Of a DNA stretch of 10,347 nt, positions 1 through 7,013 are shown piece by piece. This DNA comes from Bacteroidota bacterium (GTDB lineage Bacteria > Bacteroidota > Bacteroidia > Chitinophagales > LD1). Positions within the stretch are counted from its first letter, which is position 1, and each line of letters opens with the position of its first letter. The stretch is from the NCBI GenBank assembly GCA_018267435.1, contig JAFDYM010000436.1:1-10347 (forward strand). Direction: 5' to 3'. The notes under the pieces were generated by a model, which was given only the letters and a program-made list of their open reading frames with translations, was not told where the DNA came from and searched no databases. The translations under genes were made by a program, and so were the position numbers.

Positions 1-111
1 AGCCGCACCACCTATAAAGCCAAACACGGTGGTGCCAGGTATAAGAAAAACCTCTAAGAAAATAAGCAGCATACCGACTAATAGTATTGCCACAATTAAG
101 CCAAACGCCAT
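1..111 (-). CDS. NfeD-like membrane protein, N-terminal fragment (cut by window edge)
   Basis: Reading leftward from the ATG at 111-109, an open frame of 37 codons runs off the left edge of the window. It begins with a hydrophobic helix rich in Ile, Leu and Val, followed by the stretch LEVFLIPGTTVFGFIGG. An acidic residue at the end of a membrane helix followed by a PG turn and a glycine-rich hydrophobic segment is typical of the start of NfeD-family proteins, which are small membrane proteins with a C-terminal OB fold and are often partners of SPFH/stomatin-like proteins. Only the first membrane segment and the start of the second are visible, so the OB-fold domain and any SPFH neighbour lie outside the window. 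The family call rests on this short motif alone. Confidence 0.6.
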   Translation of the reverse strand, partial: MAFGLIVAILLVGMLLIFLEVFLIPGTTVFGFIGGAA

Positions 112-178
112 AGGGCTAAGTTATTAAGAATATTGACGTTAAGTGCTATGTAGATAATTTATTTTCAACATATTCTGC

Positions 179-559
179 CTAAGGCAGGTTTGCCTTGGCA
201 AAGCTTATTTCCGACTTGTTGCCAGCCAAGTCGCCCTTTAGTTTCAAAGTGGCGCTGTCAGCCTGTAACAATATATAGTGCATCTCTGGCCTTTCAGGCG
301 TTGTTTCCGATTTCATGAACAAGGTATCGGCTATCATTCGGTACTTGCCTTCATCTATTATGTTGGCAATATTTACTTTGTAGGTAGAACCCTCGAAAGT
401 CCAAGTGCTACCTTCATATACAGCTTTTGGCAAATCGGTGCCATTGGCTTGCCAGCGCTGTATCTGCCAGCTACCTTCTACCTCTTTGCCATTGTTGCTG
501 CATTGGGTAAGTAGAAGAATAGAGAACAATACCAGAACGTATTTACTCAGGCTTTGCAT
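179..559 (-). CDS. small lipoprotein, lipocalin-like
   Basis: A 126-residue protein with a lipoprotein signal peptide: a charged start, a hydrophobic core and a lipobox LLTQC with the lipidated Cys at residue 20. The mature part begins with a W-x-I-x-R-W strand (GSWQIQRW) and continues as alternating beta strands, the build of small lipocalin-like proteins common in Bacteroidota; it is expected to be anchored in the outer or inner membrane facing the periplasm. Ligand and function are unknown. It is the second gene of a two-gene unit: its ATG lies inside the end of the upstream lipoprotein gene (17-base overlap), so the two are probably translationally coupled. The upstream protein has the same plan (Cys at residue 20, a W-containing first strand), which suggests an old tandem duplication, though sequence identity is low. 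Confidence 0.8.
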   Translation of the reverse strand: MQSLSKYVLVLFSILLLTQCSNNGKEVEGSWQIQRWQANGTDLPKAVYEGSTWTFEGSTYKVNIANIIDEGKYRMIADTLFMKSETTPERPEMHYILLQADSATLKLKGDLAGNKSEISFAKANLP

Positions 560-971
560 CGGCAGCTTTTGGGGCAGGTTGCATTACAAATATTACAGTT
601 GCTTTTTCTAGTTCCGTTTCAAAAGTAAAGCCTTCGTCGGTCAGCTCGGTTATTTTGAAAGTTTTGGCTTCGCCACCTGCAGGTGTGCTAGTTATTTTGC
701 TGCTGTTCCAGTTCAGCTTCCAAGTACCTTTTAGTTCCTGCTCACCCAGTTTCGATACATAGGTGTGGTCGGCGTTATAGGTCAATTTGTATGAGCCTTT
801 CATACTGCCGATCCACTGGTCGATAGTGGGCTTTAAACCAGCGGGCACCTCGGTAGGAAATTGAAGGTCCTTCAATACCCATGTTTTGGTAAGCTTAGCG
901 CTTTTATCGCTACAGCCTTGTAGGAACAGGAAAACGGTCAATACAAAAAATACTTGCTTAATTTGTTTCAC
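543..971 (-). CDS. small lipoprotein, lipocalin-like
   Basis: A 142-residue lipoprotein: the signal peptide ends in the lipobox FLQGC with Cys 20. The mature part opens with KTWVLKDLQFP, then has a YxLTYNADHTYVS strand pair, GTWKLNW around residues 82-88, and a late KTFKITELTDEGFTFE stretch. This order (W strand, 'threshold' strand, GTWxL, then a strand ending in TFE) is what small lipocalin-like Bacteroidota proteins show. The C-terminus is Ala/Lys/Pro-rich. It is the first gene of a unit with the lipoprotein gene at 179-559, which it overlaps by 17 bases. A promoter matching the Bacteroidota consensus lies 24 bases upstream of the ATG. It diverges from rlmH across a 61-bp spacer. No enzymatic residues can be identified and the ligand is unknown. 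Confidence 0.82.
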   Translation of the reverse strand: MKQIKQVFFVLTVFLFLQGCSDKSAKLTKTWVLKDLQFPTEVPAGLKPTIDQWIGSMKGSYKLTYNADHTYVSKLGEQELKGTWKLNWNSSKITSTPAGGEAKTFKITELTDEGFTFETELEKATVIFVMQPAPKAADAKPE

Positions 972-994
972 AGAATTGGATTGAATGTACTGGG

Positions 995-1024
995 CAAAAA
1001 TAGCCTGCCGAAAGTAATTAGCAA
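995..1024 (-). promoter_or_regulatory. Bacteroidota-type promoter for the lipoprotein pair
   Basis: On the minus strand TATTTTTG (1002 to 995) is an exact match to the Bacteroidota -7 element TAnnTTTG, and TTG (1024 to 1022) lies 19 bases upstream, the expected distance for the -33 element. Transcription would begin near 985-990, giving a leader of under 20 bases before the ATG at 971. Both elements and their spacing are seen directly; promoter activity is inferred. Confidence 0.6.
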
Positions 1025-1032
1025 GTAAGCTT

Positions 1033-1497
1033 ATGAAGATAACGTTGATATTGGTGGGAAAAACAGCCGTAAAAGAGGTGAAAGCAATATGCGATGACTA
1101 CGCCAAGCGCATCAACCGTTATGTAAAGTTTGAAGAGATAGTTATAGACAGCATAAAGATAGACGACATACCCAAGCTAAAACTGAAGGAAGGCGAACTG
1201 ATACTGAAGAAAATTGCCCCTACCGACCATGTGATATTGCTTGATGATAAAGGCAAGGAATATACATCCGAACAGTTTGCTGCGCAGATAGAAGGCTACT
1301 TTAACCAAAGCTATAAAAATGTGTGCTTTATAGTGGGTGGAGCCTACGGCTTTAGCCCCGATGTGTACGCCCGCGCCAATGGCAAGCTAAGCCTGAGCAA
1401 AATGACCTTCAGCCACCAAATTATCCGTGCCATTTTCGCCGAGCAGTTGTACAGGGCGTTTACTATTATAAACAACGAACCATACCACCACGCATAA
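1033..1497 (+). CDS. rlmH: 23S rRNA (pseudouridine(1915)-N(3))-methyltransferase RlmH
   Basis: A 154-residue protein, matching the roughly 155 residues usual for RlmH, a SPOUT-fold methyltransferase. The enzyme uses S-adenosylmethionine to methylate N3 of pseudouridine 1915 in helix 69 of 23S rRNA on the assembled 70S ribosome, in the cytoplasm. Visible hallmarks are the N-terminal strand MKITLILVGK, the LLDDKGKEYTSEQFA segment (residues 69-83), the glycine-rich trefoil-knot loop FIVGGAYGFS (99-108) that holds the cofactor, and the C-terminal signature EQLYRAFTIINNEPYHH (137-153). The start at 1033 gives the family's exact N-terminus. It diverges from the lipoprotein pair on the left. On the right a 54-bp spacer with a strong inverted repeat separates it from the rhomboid gene, so it may or may not share a transcript with that operon. 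All expected conserved parts are present. Confidence 0.96.
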   Translation: MKITLILVGKTAVKEVKAICDDYAKRINRYVKFEEIVIDSIKIDDIPKLKLKEGELILKKIAPTDHVILLDDKGKEYTSEQFAAQIEGYFNQSYKNVCFIVGGAYGFSPDVYARANGKLSLSKMTFSHQIIRAIFAEQLYRAFTIINNEPYHHA

Positions 1498-1513
1498 CCT
1501 AGGGCACTAGTCG

Positions 1514-1546
1514 CTTTTCCGTTAGGTAAATTCGTAAACGGAAAAG
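1514..1546. repeat. perfect 10-bp inverted repeat between rlmH and the rhomboid gene
   Basis: CTTTTCCGTT (1514-1523) and AACGGAAAAG (1537-1546) are exact reverse complements with a 13-base loop; a G-T and a C-G pair extend the stem outward to 1512/1548. No T-run follows on either strand, so it does not look like a standard intrinsic terminator. The right arm covers the purine-rich GGAAAAG that would be the ribosome-binding region for the ATG at 1552, so as RNA it could mask that start; as DNA it could be an operator. Its role is inferred. Confidence 0.7.
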
Positions 1547-1551
1547 TGTAT

Positions 1552-2169
1552 ATGAGTATTACCATTTTAATAGTAGCAGCTACGGTTATCATAAGTTTGA
1601 TGGCCTTTAACAACCATCAACTTATCGACAAATTTGTGTTTTGGCCTTACCGTATGTGGCGCGATGGCGAGTGGCACCGCCTTATCACCTGCGGCTTTAT
1701 ACATGCCGATTGGGGTCACCTTATTTTTAACATGATAGCCCTTTACTCGTTCGGCACTTTTGTTGAACAGGCATTTGGTTATATGCTACCAATGGGGGTA
1801 ACCTTATACATTGTCATGTATTTCTTAGCTATAGTTACAGCCGATGCTTATAATTTATACAATCGAAAGGATGATTATAGCTACCGCAGCTTAGGCGCTA
1901 GTGGCGGTGTATCTGCCATCATATTTGCATCCATATTGTTGAATCCGTTCAGTGGTATCTATTTGTTCTTTATACCTATAGCTATACCTGCGGTAATATT
2001 TGGTCCGCTGTACCTAGTGTATTGTGTGGTAATGGCCAAGCGCGGACAAGATAACATAGGCCACGTAGCGCACTTTACGGGTTCTATCATCGGCTTTGTG
2101 TTTCCACTTTTGTTCCGCCCAAGTTTATTCCTCGATTTTATAACACAAATACAACACAAGTTGCAATAA
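1552..2169 (+). CDS. rhomboid family intramembrane serine protease
   Basis: A polytopic membrane protein of 205 residues from the ATG at 1552; a GTG two codons earlier (1546) is possible but falls inside a hairpin arm, and the ATG has the purine-rich GGAAAAG just upstream. Rhomboids cut transmembrane substrates within the membrane using a Ser-His dyad. The expected motifs appear in order: WHRLIT (41-46), H56 and N60 in GHLIFN (the oxyanion-side residues), the nucleophile S118 in GASGG, and the partner H174 in GHVAHFTG. About six hydrophobic segments can be counted, which fits the basic bacterial six-helix form without extra domains. The substrate is unknown. Its stop codon shares one base with the start of the threonine aldolase gene (TAATG), so it heads a coupled three-gene unit; the metabolic genes behind it do not suggest a substrate. 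Confidence 0.9.
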   Translation: MSITILIVAATVIISLMAFNNHQLIDKFVFWPYRMWRDGEWHRLITCGFIHADWGHLIFNMIALYSFGTFVEQAFGYMLPMGVTLYIVMYFLAIVTADAYNLYNRKDDYSYRSLGASGGVSAIIFASILLNPFSGIYLFFIPIAIPAVIFGPLYLVYCVVMAKRGQDNIGHVAHFTGSIIGFVFPLLFRPSLFLDFITQIQHKLQ

Positions 2170-3182
2170 TGATAGTTGACCTACGCAGCGATACCCTTAC
2201 CCAACCCAGCGCAGCCATGAAACAGGCTATGCTTGATGCGCCCCTTGGCGATGATGTGTTTGCCGAAGACCCCACCGTAAAGGGACTTGAAGAAAAGGTA
2301 GCTGCCCTGTTTGGTATGGAAGCAGGCATATTTTGCCCTAGTGGCACCATGACTAACCAGATAGCCGTAAAGGTACACACCCAACCGCTAGATGAAGTGA
2401 TATGCGATAAGCTTTGCCACATATACAATTACGAAACGGGCGGCTGGGCATTCCACAGTGGAGTATCGGTTAGGTTAACAGATGGGGATAGAGGAAGGAT
2501 GACCGTGCAACAGGTAGAAGAATTGATACTGCCCGACTATGACTGGTACCCGAATACACGCATGGTAGCTATTGAAAACACGGTGAACAAAGGCGGCGGC
2601 AGCGTGTATAGTATGGAGCAGATGCAGGCTCTTTCTGACTTTTGTAGAAGTAAAGGGCTGGTGTATCATCTAGATGGTGCCAGGCTGTTCAATGCATTAG
2701 AAGCATTAGGCAAAAAGCCCATTGACCTAGCAGGTATGTTTGATAGCATATCGATCTGTATAAGTAAGGGCTTGGGTGCGCCAGTAGGCAGTGTATTGCT
2801 AGGCACTAAAGATGTAATAAAGCGCAGCCGCAAACTGCGTAAGGTAATGGGAGGCGGTATGCGCCAAAGCGGTATGCTGGCAGCGGCCTGTATTTATGCG
2901 CTAGATAACAATGTGGAACGCTTGAAAGATGACCACGCCAAGGCACAGCAACTAGCGCAAACGCTTAGCGAATGTGCATGGGTAAGAAGGGTATTGCCTG
3001 CCGAAACCAACATCGTCATTTTCGAGGTGACAGATTCGGCAGCTATGGCGGCTAAACTGGCCGAAGTGGGCATACGTACTTCGCCGTTCTCCCCTACCCT
3101 AGTGCGCATGGTTACGCACCTTGATATAACGGACGATATGTTAGACTATACTATTCGTACACTTAAAACCATACAGCTGTGA
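2169..3182 (+). CDS. ltaE: low-specificity L-threonine aldolase (PLP-dependent)
   Basis: A 337-residue fold-type I PLP enzyme that splits L-threonine or L-allo-threonine into glycine and acetaldehyde in the cytoplasm. Motifs match the threonine aldolase/beta-eliminating lyase family along the whole length: DLRSDTLTQP (4-13), LGDDVFAEDP (26-35), the phosphate-binding CPSGTMTN (56-63), the stacking His 84 in CHIY, ENTVNKGGGSV (136-146), HLDGAR (167-172) and the cofactor lysine K200 in SKGLGAPVGS. The C-terminal VRMVTHLDI is also typical. Length is normal for the family. It overlaps the rhomboid stop by one base and the menC start by four, which indicates translational coupling. Stereospecificity for threonine versus allo-threonine cannot be read from the sequence; the close relative phenylserine aldolase is a less likely alternative. 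Confidence 0.93.
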   Translation: MIVDLRSDTLTQPSAAMKQAMLDAPLGDDVFAEDPTVKGLEEKVAALFGMEAGIFCPSGTMTNQIAVKVHTQPLDEVICDKLCHIYNYETGGWAFHSGVSVRLTDGDRGRMTVQQVEELILPDYDWYPNTRMVAIENTVNKGGGSVYSMEQMQALSDFCRSKGLVYHLDGARLFNALEALGKKPIDLAGMFDSISICISKGLGAPVGSVLLGTKDVIKRSRKLRKVMGGGMRQSGMLAAACIYALDNNVERLKDDHAKAQQLAQTLSECAWVRRVLPAETNIVIFEVTDSAAMAAKLAEVGIRTSPFSPTLVRMVTHLDITDDMLDYTIRTLKTIQL

Positions 3183-4204
3183 AAGCCTGGTACAAACCAT
3201 ATAAGCTACAGTTTAAAAGCCCGGTGCTAACATCGCGCGGTAGCATGAGCGTAAAGAACGGATACTATTTATACATAAGCGATGGCAAATACACCGGCAT
3301 AGGCGAGTGTAGCTACATTGAGGGTTTGAGCAACGACGACTTCAATAATTACGAGCAGGCCTTAATGGACCTATGCGACGGTATAGAGGCGTCGGACGCT
3401 AGCAAAATGCCCGACCTTAACCGCTTTCCTTCCATCTCATTCGGTTTCGAAACTGCTATGATAGACCTGCACAATGGCGGCGAAAGGATACTCTTCGATA
3501 CCGAATTTACACATGGCATAGCCGCTATACCTATCAATGGCTTGGTATGGATGGGCGACAAGGATTTTATGCTGCAGCAGATAGAACAAAAACTACAAGA
3601 AGGTTTTAGCTGCATAAAGATTAAAGTAGGGGCTATAGACTTTGAAGAAGAGGTAAAACTACTAGCATACATACGCGAGCGCTACACACCCGAGCAAATA
3701 GAAATAAGGCTAGATGCCAACGGCGCATTCGGCAAGCGCGATGCACTGCTGAAATTGGAACGCCTTTCTAAATTCAATATACACAGTATAGAACAGCCCA
3801 TTAAGCCCAAGCAATGGGAACTGATGCACACGCTAAGCAGCGAGCAGATAATACCCATAGCGCTTGATGAGGAACTGATAGGCATAAAGGTGGCTGATAT
3901 AGATGAACTACTTACCTTCATACACCCACAATACATTATACTTAAGCCTAGCCTACTAGGCGGCTTGAACGTATGCGATGAATGGATAAAAAAATCCACC
4001 AACCTAAATATAGGCTGGTGGGCAACCAGTGCATTAGAGTCGAACATAGGTTTAAACGCTATTGCACAATGGGCATTTACGCATAGCCAGCATATGGTTC
4101 AGGGATTAGGTACTGGCAGCCTATATACCAACAATATACCATCGCCGCTTGTGGTTCAAAACGGCACATTGAGGTACGACCCCAATGCCCGATGGTCGGT
4201 TTAA
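3179..4204 (+). CDS. menC: o-succinylbenzoate synthase (enolase superfamily)
   Basis: A 341-residue member of the enolase superfamily. o-Succinylbenzoate synthase dehydrates SHCHC in menaquinone synthesis. The catalytic set is complete: K147 and K149 in IKIKVG (K149 the expected general acid/base), metal ligands D179 (LDANGAF), E205 (SIEQP) and D230 (ALDEEL), and K256 in ILKPSLLGG. The N-terminal capping domain has the SRGSMS and GIGECSYIEGLS motifs, and the C-terminus has WWATSALESNIGLNAIAQW and GLGTGSLYTNN, which I associate with Bacteroidota MenC proteins. The start is GTG at 3179, overlapping the threonine aldolase stop in GTGA, so it is coupled to that gene. No other men genes are visible. 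Dipeptide epimerases share the same residues, so function is strongly suggested rather than proven. It converges with the ArsR-type gene, with only 6 bp between stops and no terminator there. Confidence 0.88.
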   Translation: MKAWYKPYKLQFKSPVLTSRGSMSVKNGYYLYISDGKYTGIGECSYIEGLSNDDFNNYEQALMDLCDGIEASDASKMPDLNRFPSISFGFETAMIDLHNGGERILFDTEFTHGIAAIPINGLVWMGDKDFMLQQIEQKLQEGFSCIKIKVGAIDFEEEVKLLAYIRERYTPEQIEIRLDANGAFGKRDALLKLERLSKFNIHSIEQPIKPKQWELMHTLSSEQIIPIALDEELIGIKVADIDELLTFIHPQYIILKPSLLGGLNVCDEWIKKSTNLNIGWWATSALESNIGLNAIAQWAFTHSQHMVQGLGTGSLYTNNIPSPLVVQNGTLRYDPNARWSV

Positions 4205-4210
4205 GATTGT

Positions 4211-4570
4211 TTATTCACTAGCTAATTTATCTACTACACCTGCCAGCGTAGCTATTCGCTTACCGTTTATGTGGTAATGTATAAACTTGCCTTCGCGGCT
4301 TGTATTCACTACTTCTGCACTGCGCAGTATAGCCAAGTGTTGCGATGCTACAGATTGTTCAATCTTTAGCTTTACATAAATTTCAGTTACGGTAATGCCA
4401 TCATTCAGACTTATTACCTCAAGCATTTTCTTTCTAATAGGGTGATTAACTGCCCTTATTACCATAGCTGCTGCCTTAATGGTATCAAAATTCACTACCA
4501 CCCCCTCCTTACCCGCGCCGGTTAATGTAAGGATTGCACCCTTACCGGATTTCGATTTGGTGTTTTTCAT
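4211..4570 (-). CDS. ArsR-family winged-helix transcriptional regulator
   Basis: From the ATG at 4570 this is a 119-residue protein; the frame stays open for 30 more codons to 4660, but that extension is rich in Phe, Lys and Arg, unlike ArsR proteins, and the 4570 start has a purine-rich AAGAGAAG upstream, so I prefer it. The domain covers about residues 36-105: VNHPIRKKMLEVI (helix), TVTEIYVKL, the recognition helix IEQSVASQHLAILRSA, and the wing VNTSREGKFIHYHIN. That order is the classic ArsR/SmtB fold, which binds DNA as a dimer and usually represses. The usual metal-binding Cys pair of the ArsR helix is absent (TVTEIYVKL stands there) and the mature protein has no Cys, so the signal is probably not arsenite or another soft metal. 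The N-terminal 30 residues are basic and low in structure. Its target is unknown; self-regulation is the simplest guess. Confidence 0.85.
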   Translation of the reverse strand: MKNTKSKSGKGAILTLTGAGKEGVVVNFDTIKAAAMVIRAVNHPIRKKMLEVISLNDGITVTEIYVKLKIEQSVASQHLAILRSAEVVNTSREGKFIHYHINGKRIATLAGVVDKLASE

Positions 4571-4691
4571 TATACTTCTCTTGTTGTTTTCTATTAATAT
4601 CAATGCAATATAGCGAATAAAAGAAAAAGAAAACCATTTTATCCTATTTATATAATGCACAGATTTTCAACACTGAAGAATAGCTGTTGCA

Positions 4692-4727
4692 ACAAATAAA
4701 AAAGGCAGACCGAGTTGGTCTGCCTTT
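4692..4727 (-). terminator. intrinsic terminator of the cyclophilin-FKBP gene
   Basis: An 11-bp perfect stem, AAAGGCAGACC (4701-4711) with GGTCTGCCTTT (4717-4727) and a 5-base loop, is followed on the minus strand by a T-rich run (TTTTTTATTTG). It lies 23 bases after the stop codon at 4750. Stem, loop and T-tract are all as expected for factor-independent termination in the leftward direction, insulating the ArsR-type gene from read-through. Confidence 0.9.
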
Positions 4728-4749
4728 AATACAAAATCGTATTAAGATA

Positions 4750-5880
4750 TTATTTTACATCTACTAGTTCAGTATCAAATATCAAAGTAGCTTTTGCTGG
4801 TATTATTGGTTGGTATCCTTGCTCGCCATAGCCTAATTGGTAAGGTATTATCAGCTTTACCTTGCTGCCTACTTTCATTAGGGCTATACCTTCGTCCCAG
4901 CCTTTTATTACGCGGCCTTGGCCTAGTACAAATTCTATAGGTTGGTTACGGTCGTAGCTTGAATCGAACTTGCTGCCATCGGCCAATGTACCTGTATAGT
5001 GTACTGCCACGGTTTTGCCATTTACAGCTTGTGCGCCATTACCTTCTTTTTCTATTACATAATAAAGGCCGCTAGCTGTTTTCTTGGCATTAGGGTATTG
5101 CTTTTTCACAAGTTCTTCAGCAGTAATAGTAAACTTCTTGTTAGCTTCTTCTTTCTGCTTTGCAAATTCAGCAGCCTTAGCTTTCAATAGCTCATCTTTT
5201 TTAGCCCATACAGCAACAGCGTCAAACTTCTCTGCATCTTTGCCTACACGTATTATTTTTACGGTAGTCATAGGGTCGTTCTGCGCTACTTGTGGTACTA
5301 GGTTATAGCCTTGTACTACTTCGCCGAATATGGTGTGTTTATGGTCAAGCCAGTTGGTTTTTGCTTCAGTTATAAAGAACTGCGAACCATTGGTAGCAGG
5401 GCCTGCATTAGCCATAGCTAGCAAACCTACTTTGTCAAATTTCAAGCTTGCATCAAACTCGTCGCCAAATGAATAACCTGGGCCACCTGCACCTGTACCT
5501 TGTGGGTCGCCACCTTGTATCATAAACGGCTGTGGAGTGTGTATTACGCGGTGGAACAAAAGCCCATCGTAGTAAGGCACACCTTCAGCTTTTGCGCTGT
5601 TTTTAATTTTACCTTCGGCTAGGCCTACAAAGTTAGCCACGGTTACAGGTGTTTTATCGTAAAAAAGCTTGCATACTATTACGCCTTTCGGTGTAGTAAA
5701 TTCTGCATAAAGACCTGGTTCATTTTTCCAGTTTGTTTCTTCTGCCGTAGGCTCGGTTGCAGTTGGTGTACTCATGTTTGTTTCTGTACTCTCGGTTTTG
5801 TTACCATTTGCATTGCACGATGTAAGCATGCCCGCAAACATGGTAAGTGTTAGAAATAATGACTTGAATGGTTTATTCAT
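4750..5880 (-). CDS. cyclophilin-FKBP fusion peptidyl-prolyl isomerase, lipoprotein
   Basis: A 376-residue lipoprotein carrying two unrelated proline isomerase domains. The signal peptide ends in LTSC (Cys 22), followed by a Thr/Glu-rich linker. Residues about 57-215 are a cyclophilin domain with the active-site set in place: R111 in FHRVI, F119 and Q122 in FMIQGGD, F168-F169 in GSQFFIT, W177 and H182 in WLDHKHTIFGEV. A Lys/Glu/Ala-rich, probably coiled-coil linker spans 225-250. Residues about 265-376 are an FKBP domain, again with all key residues: Y295, D306, F317, W328, Y351 and F368. It should help fold proteins in the periplasm, tethered to a membrane. The gene lies 10 bp downstream of the NrnA-type gene and ends at a strong terminator, so the two form an operon. 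Both domains look catalytically intact. Confidence 0.93.
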   Translation of the reverse strand: MNKPFKSLFLTLTMFAGMLTSCNANGNKTESTETNMSTPTATEPTAEETNWKNEPGLYAEFTTPKGVIVCKLFYDKTPVTVANFVGLAEGKIKNSAKAEGVPYYDGLLFHRVIHTPQPFMIQGGDPQGTGAGGPGYSFGDEFDASLKFDKVGLLAMANAGPATNGSQFFITEAKTNWLDHKHTIFGEVVQGYNLVPQVAQNDPMTTVKIIRVGKDAEKFDAVAVWAKKDELLKAKAAEFAKQKEEANKKFTITAEELVKKQYPNAKKTASGLYYVIEKEGNGAQAVNGKTVAVHYTGTLADGSKFDSSYDRNQPIEFVLGQGRVIKGWDEGIALMKVGSKVKLIIPYQLGYGEQGYQPIIPAKATLIFDTELVDVK

Positions 5881-5890
5881 TGCTTTGTGT

Positions 5891-6910
5891 TTATGCGTTG
5901 AAATTAATGGATGAAATGGCTTCTAAAAATTTCTTTTCGGTTTCAGCTAAGCTGAGCGTGCTTTTTCCACCACTTGCGTTGCGGTGTCCACCACCTTCAA
6001 AATAGGTACGCGCAAAGGTATTTACGTCTACCTCTCCCCTACTGCGGAAAGATATTTTTATCCTATCGGGCTCTTCGCTAAAGTATACGCTTACCTGCAC
6101 ACCTTCTATTTTGAATGGATAGTTCACCAAGCTTTCGCTATCGCCACTTTGTAAACTGAAACGTTTTATTTCTGGTTGAGATAGCATCATGTATGCCACT
6201 TTGCCATCGTTTACAAGTTTTAACTTTTCGTGCAGGCAGTAGCCGAAAAACCTAAGCCTAGTTTCGCGGAAAACATTATTTACTTTTTCGCTTACATAAT
6301 CTGGCCTAGCGCCTTTAGCTAACAGACCAGCTGCTACCATATGGGCATTGGGTGTGGTATTATTAAATTGGAAGAAACCGTTATCGGTAGCTAAGCCTGT
6401 GTAAAGGCACTCAGCTATATCGGCATCTATCAGGTCAAGCTCGCCAAGATCTGCTATTATGTCGTATACCATTTCGGCCGTAGCGCAATATTTTGTATTG
6501 CTAAAAGGTAGGTCAGCAAAGCTTTCGGGTTGCTGGTGGTGGTCTATCATAACCTTATAGGCCGATGAATTGGCTATGCTGCTACCTAATGCTTCTAACC
6601 TAGTAAGGGCATTAAAGTCAAGGCAGAATATAAGGTTGGCGCTGGCAATTGTAGCATCGCAGCTTTTGCGGTCCTTGCTGTTTTCACATTCTACGGTAGT
6701 AGATGTGCCAGGTATCCAACTTAGGTTGCTGGTGTAAGCTGTGGGCGATATAAATGTTACCTCGTGACCTTTCTTCTCTAAAAACATTTTCCAGCCTAGG
6801 CTGCTGCCTAAGGCATCACCATCGGGGTTGCGATGGGTAGTAATAACTACCTTTTTAGGTGTGGCTATTACCTCTTTTAATTTACTGATACTTTCGCTGT
6901 CGAATTTCAT
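5891..6910 (-). CDS. nrnA: DHH/DHHA1 phosphoesterase, NrnA-type oligoribonuclease/pAp phosphatase
   Basis: A 339-residue cytoplasmic DHH phosphoesterase. NrnA-type enzymes degrade 2-5 nucleotide RNAs and/or remove the 3' phosphate of pAp, using two Mn ions. Motifs are complete: THRNPDGDALGSS (25-37; H26, D30 and D32 bind metal), D98 in CLDFN, D123-H124-H125, and TGLATDNGFF (171-180; D176). The C-terminal DHHA1 domain has the substrate loop GGGHRNASGG (306-315). Length and order match NrnA rather than RecJ, which is much longer. Whether it acts mainly on nanoRNA, pAp or a cyclic dinucleotide product (pApA) cannot be decided from sequence. It is transcribed together with the cyclophilin-FKBP gene downstream; I recall DHH phosphoesterase genes next to FKBP-type lipoprotein genes elsewhere in Bacteroidota, but did not verify this. 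Confidence 0.9.
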   Translation of the reverse strand: MKFDSESISKLKEVIATPKKVVITTHRNPDGDALGSSLGWKMFLEKKGHEVTFISPTAYTSNLSWIPGTSTTVECENSKDRKSCDATIASANLIFCLDFNALTRLEALGSSIANSSAYKVMIDHHQQPESFADLPFSNTKYCATAEMVYDIIADLGELDLIDADIAECLYTGLATDNGFFQFNNTTPNAHMVAAGLLAKGARPDYVSEKVNNVFRETRLRFFGYCLHEKLKLVNDGKVAYMMLSQPEIKRFSLQSGDSESLVNYPFKIEGVQVSVYFSEEPDRIKISFRSRGEVDVNTFARTYFEGGGHRNASGGKSTLSLAETEKKFLEAISSINFNA

Positions 6911-6960
6911 TGGAACTGCGAATGTGCCAATTAATTGCTGAGAAACAAAATGTGAAAAGT

Positions 6961-6994
6961 ACCTAGGCTATGCTAAGTGGGCAGCTACCTAGGT
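6961..6994 (-). terminator. possible weak terminator built from two CCTAGG palindromes
   Basis: ACCTAGG (6961-6967) pairs with CCTAGGT (6988-6994) across a 20-base loop. On the minus strand this stem begins about 20 bases after the stop of the T9SS cargo gene and is followed by ACTTTTCACATTTTG, a poor T-run. The stem is short and each arm is itself palindromic, so it could equally be a protein-binding site ahead of the DHH phosphoesterase gene. Confidence 0.35.
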
Positions 6995-7013
6995 GTGAGC
7001 TATCTGTAAGGTG

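Noticed and set aside
3349..4047. Leftward open frames opposite menC (107 and 121 codons).
   Set aside because: They mirror the codon pattern of menC; products are Ser/Cys/Ile-rich with no domain signature.
4571..4660. N-terminal 30-residue extension of the ArsR-type regulator.
   Set aside because: The extension is rich in Phe, Lys and Arg from AT-rich DNA, is unlike the family, and a better start with a purine-rich leader exists at 4570.
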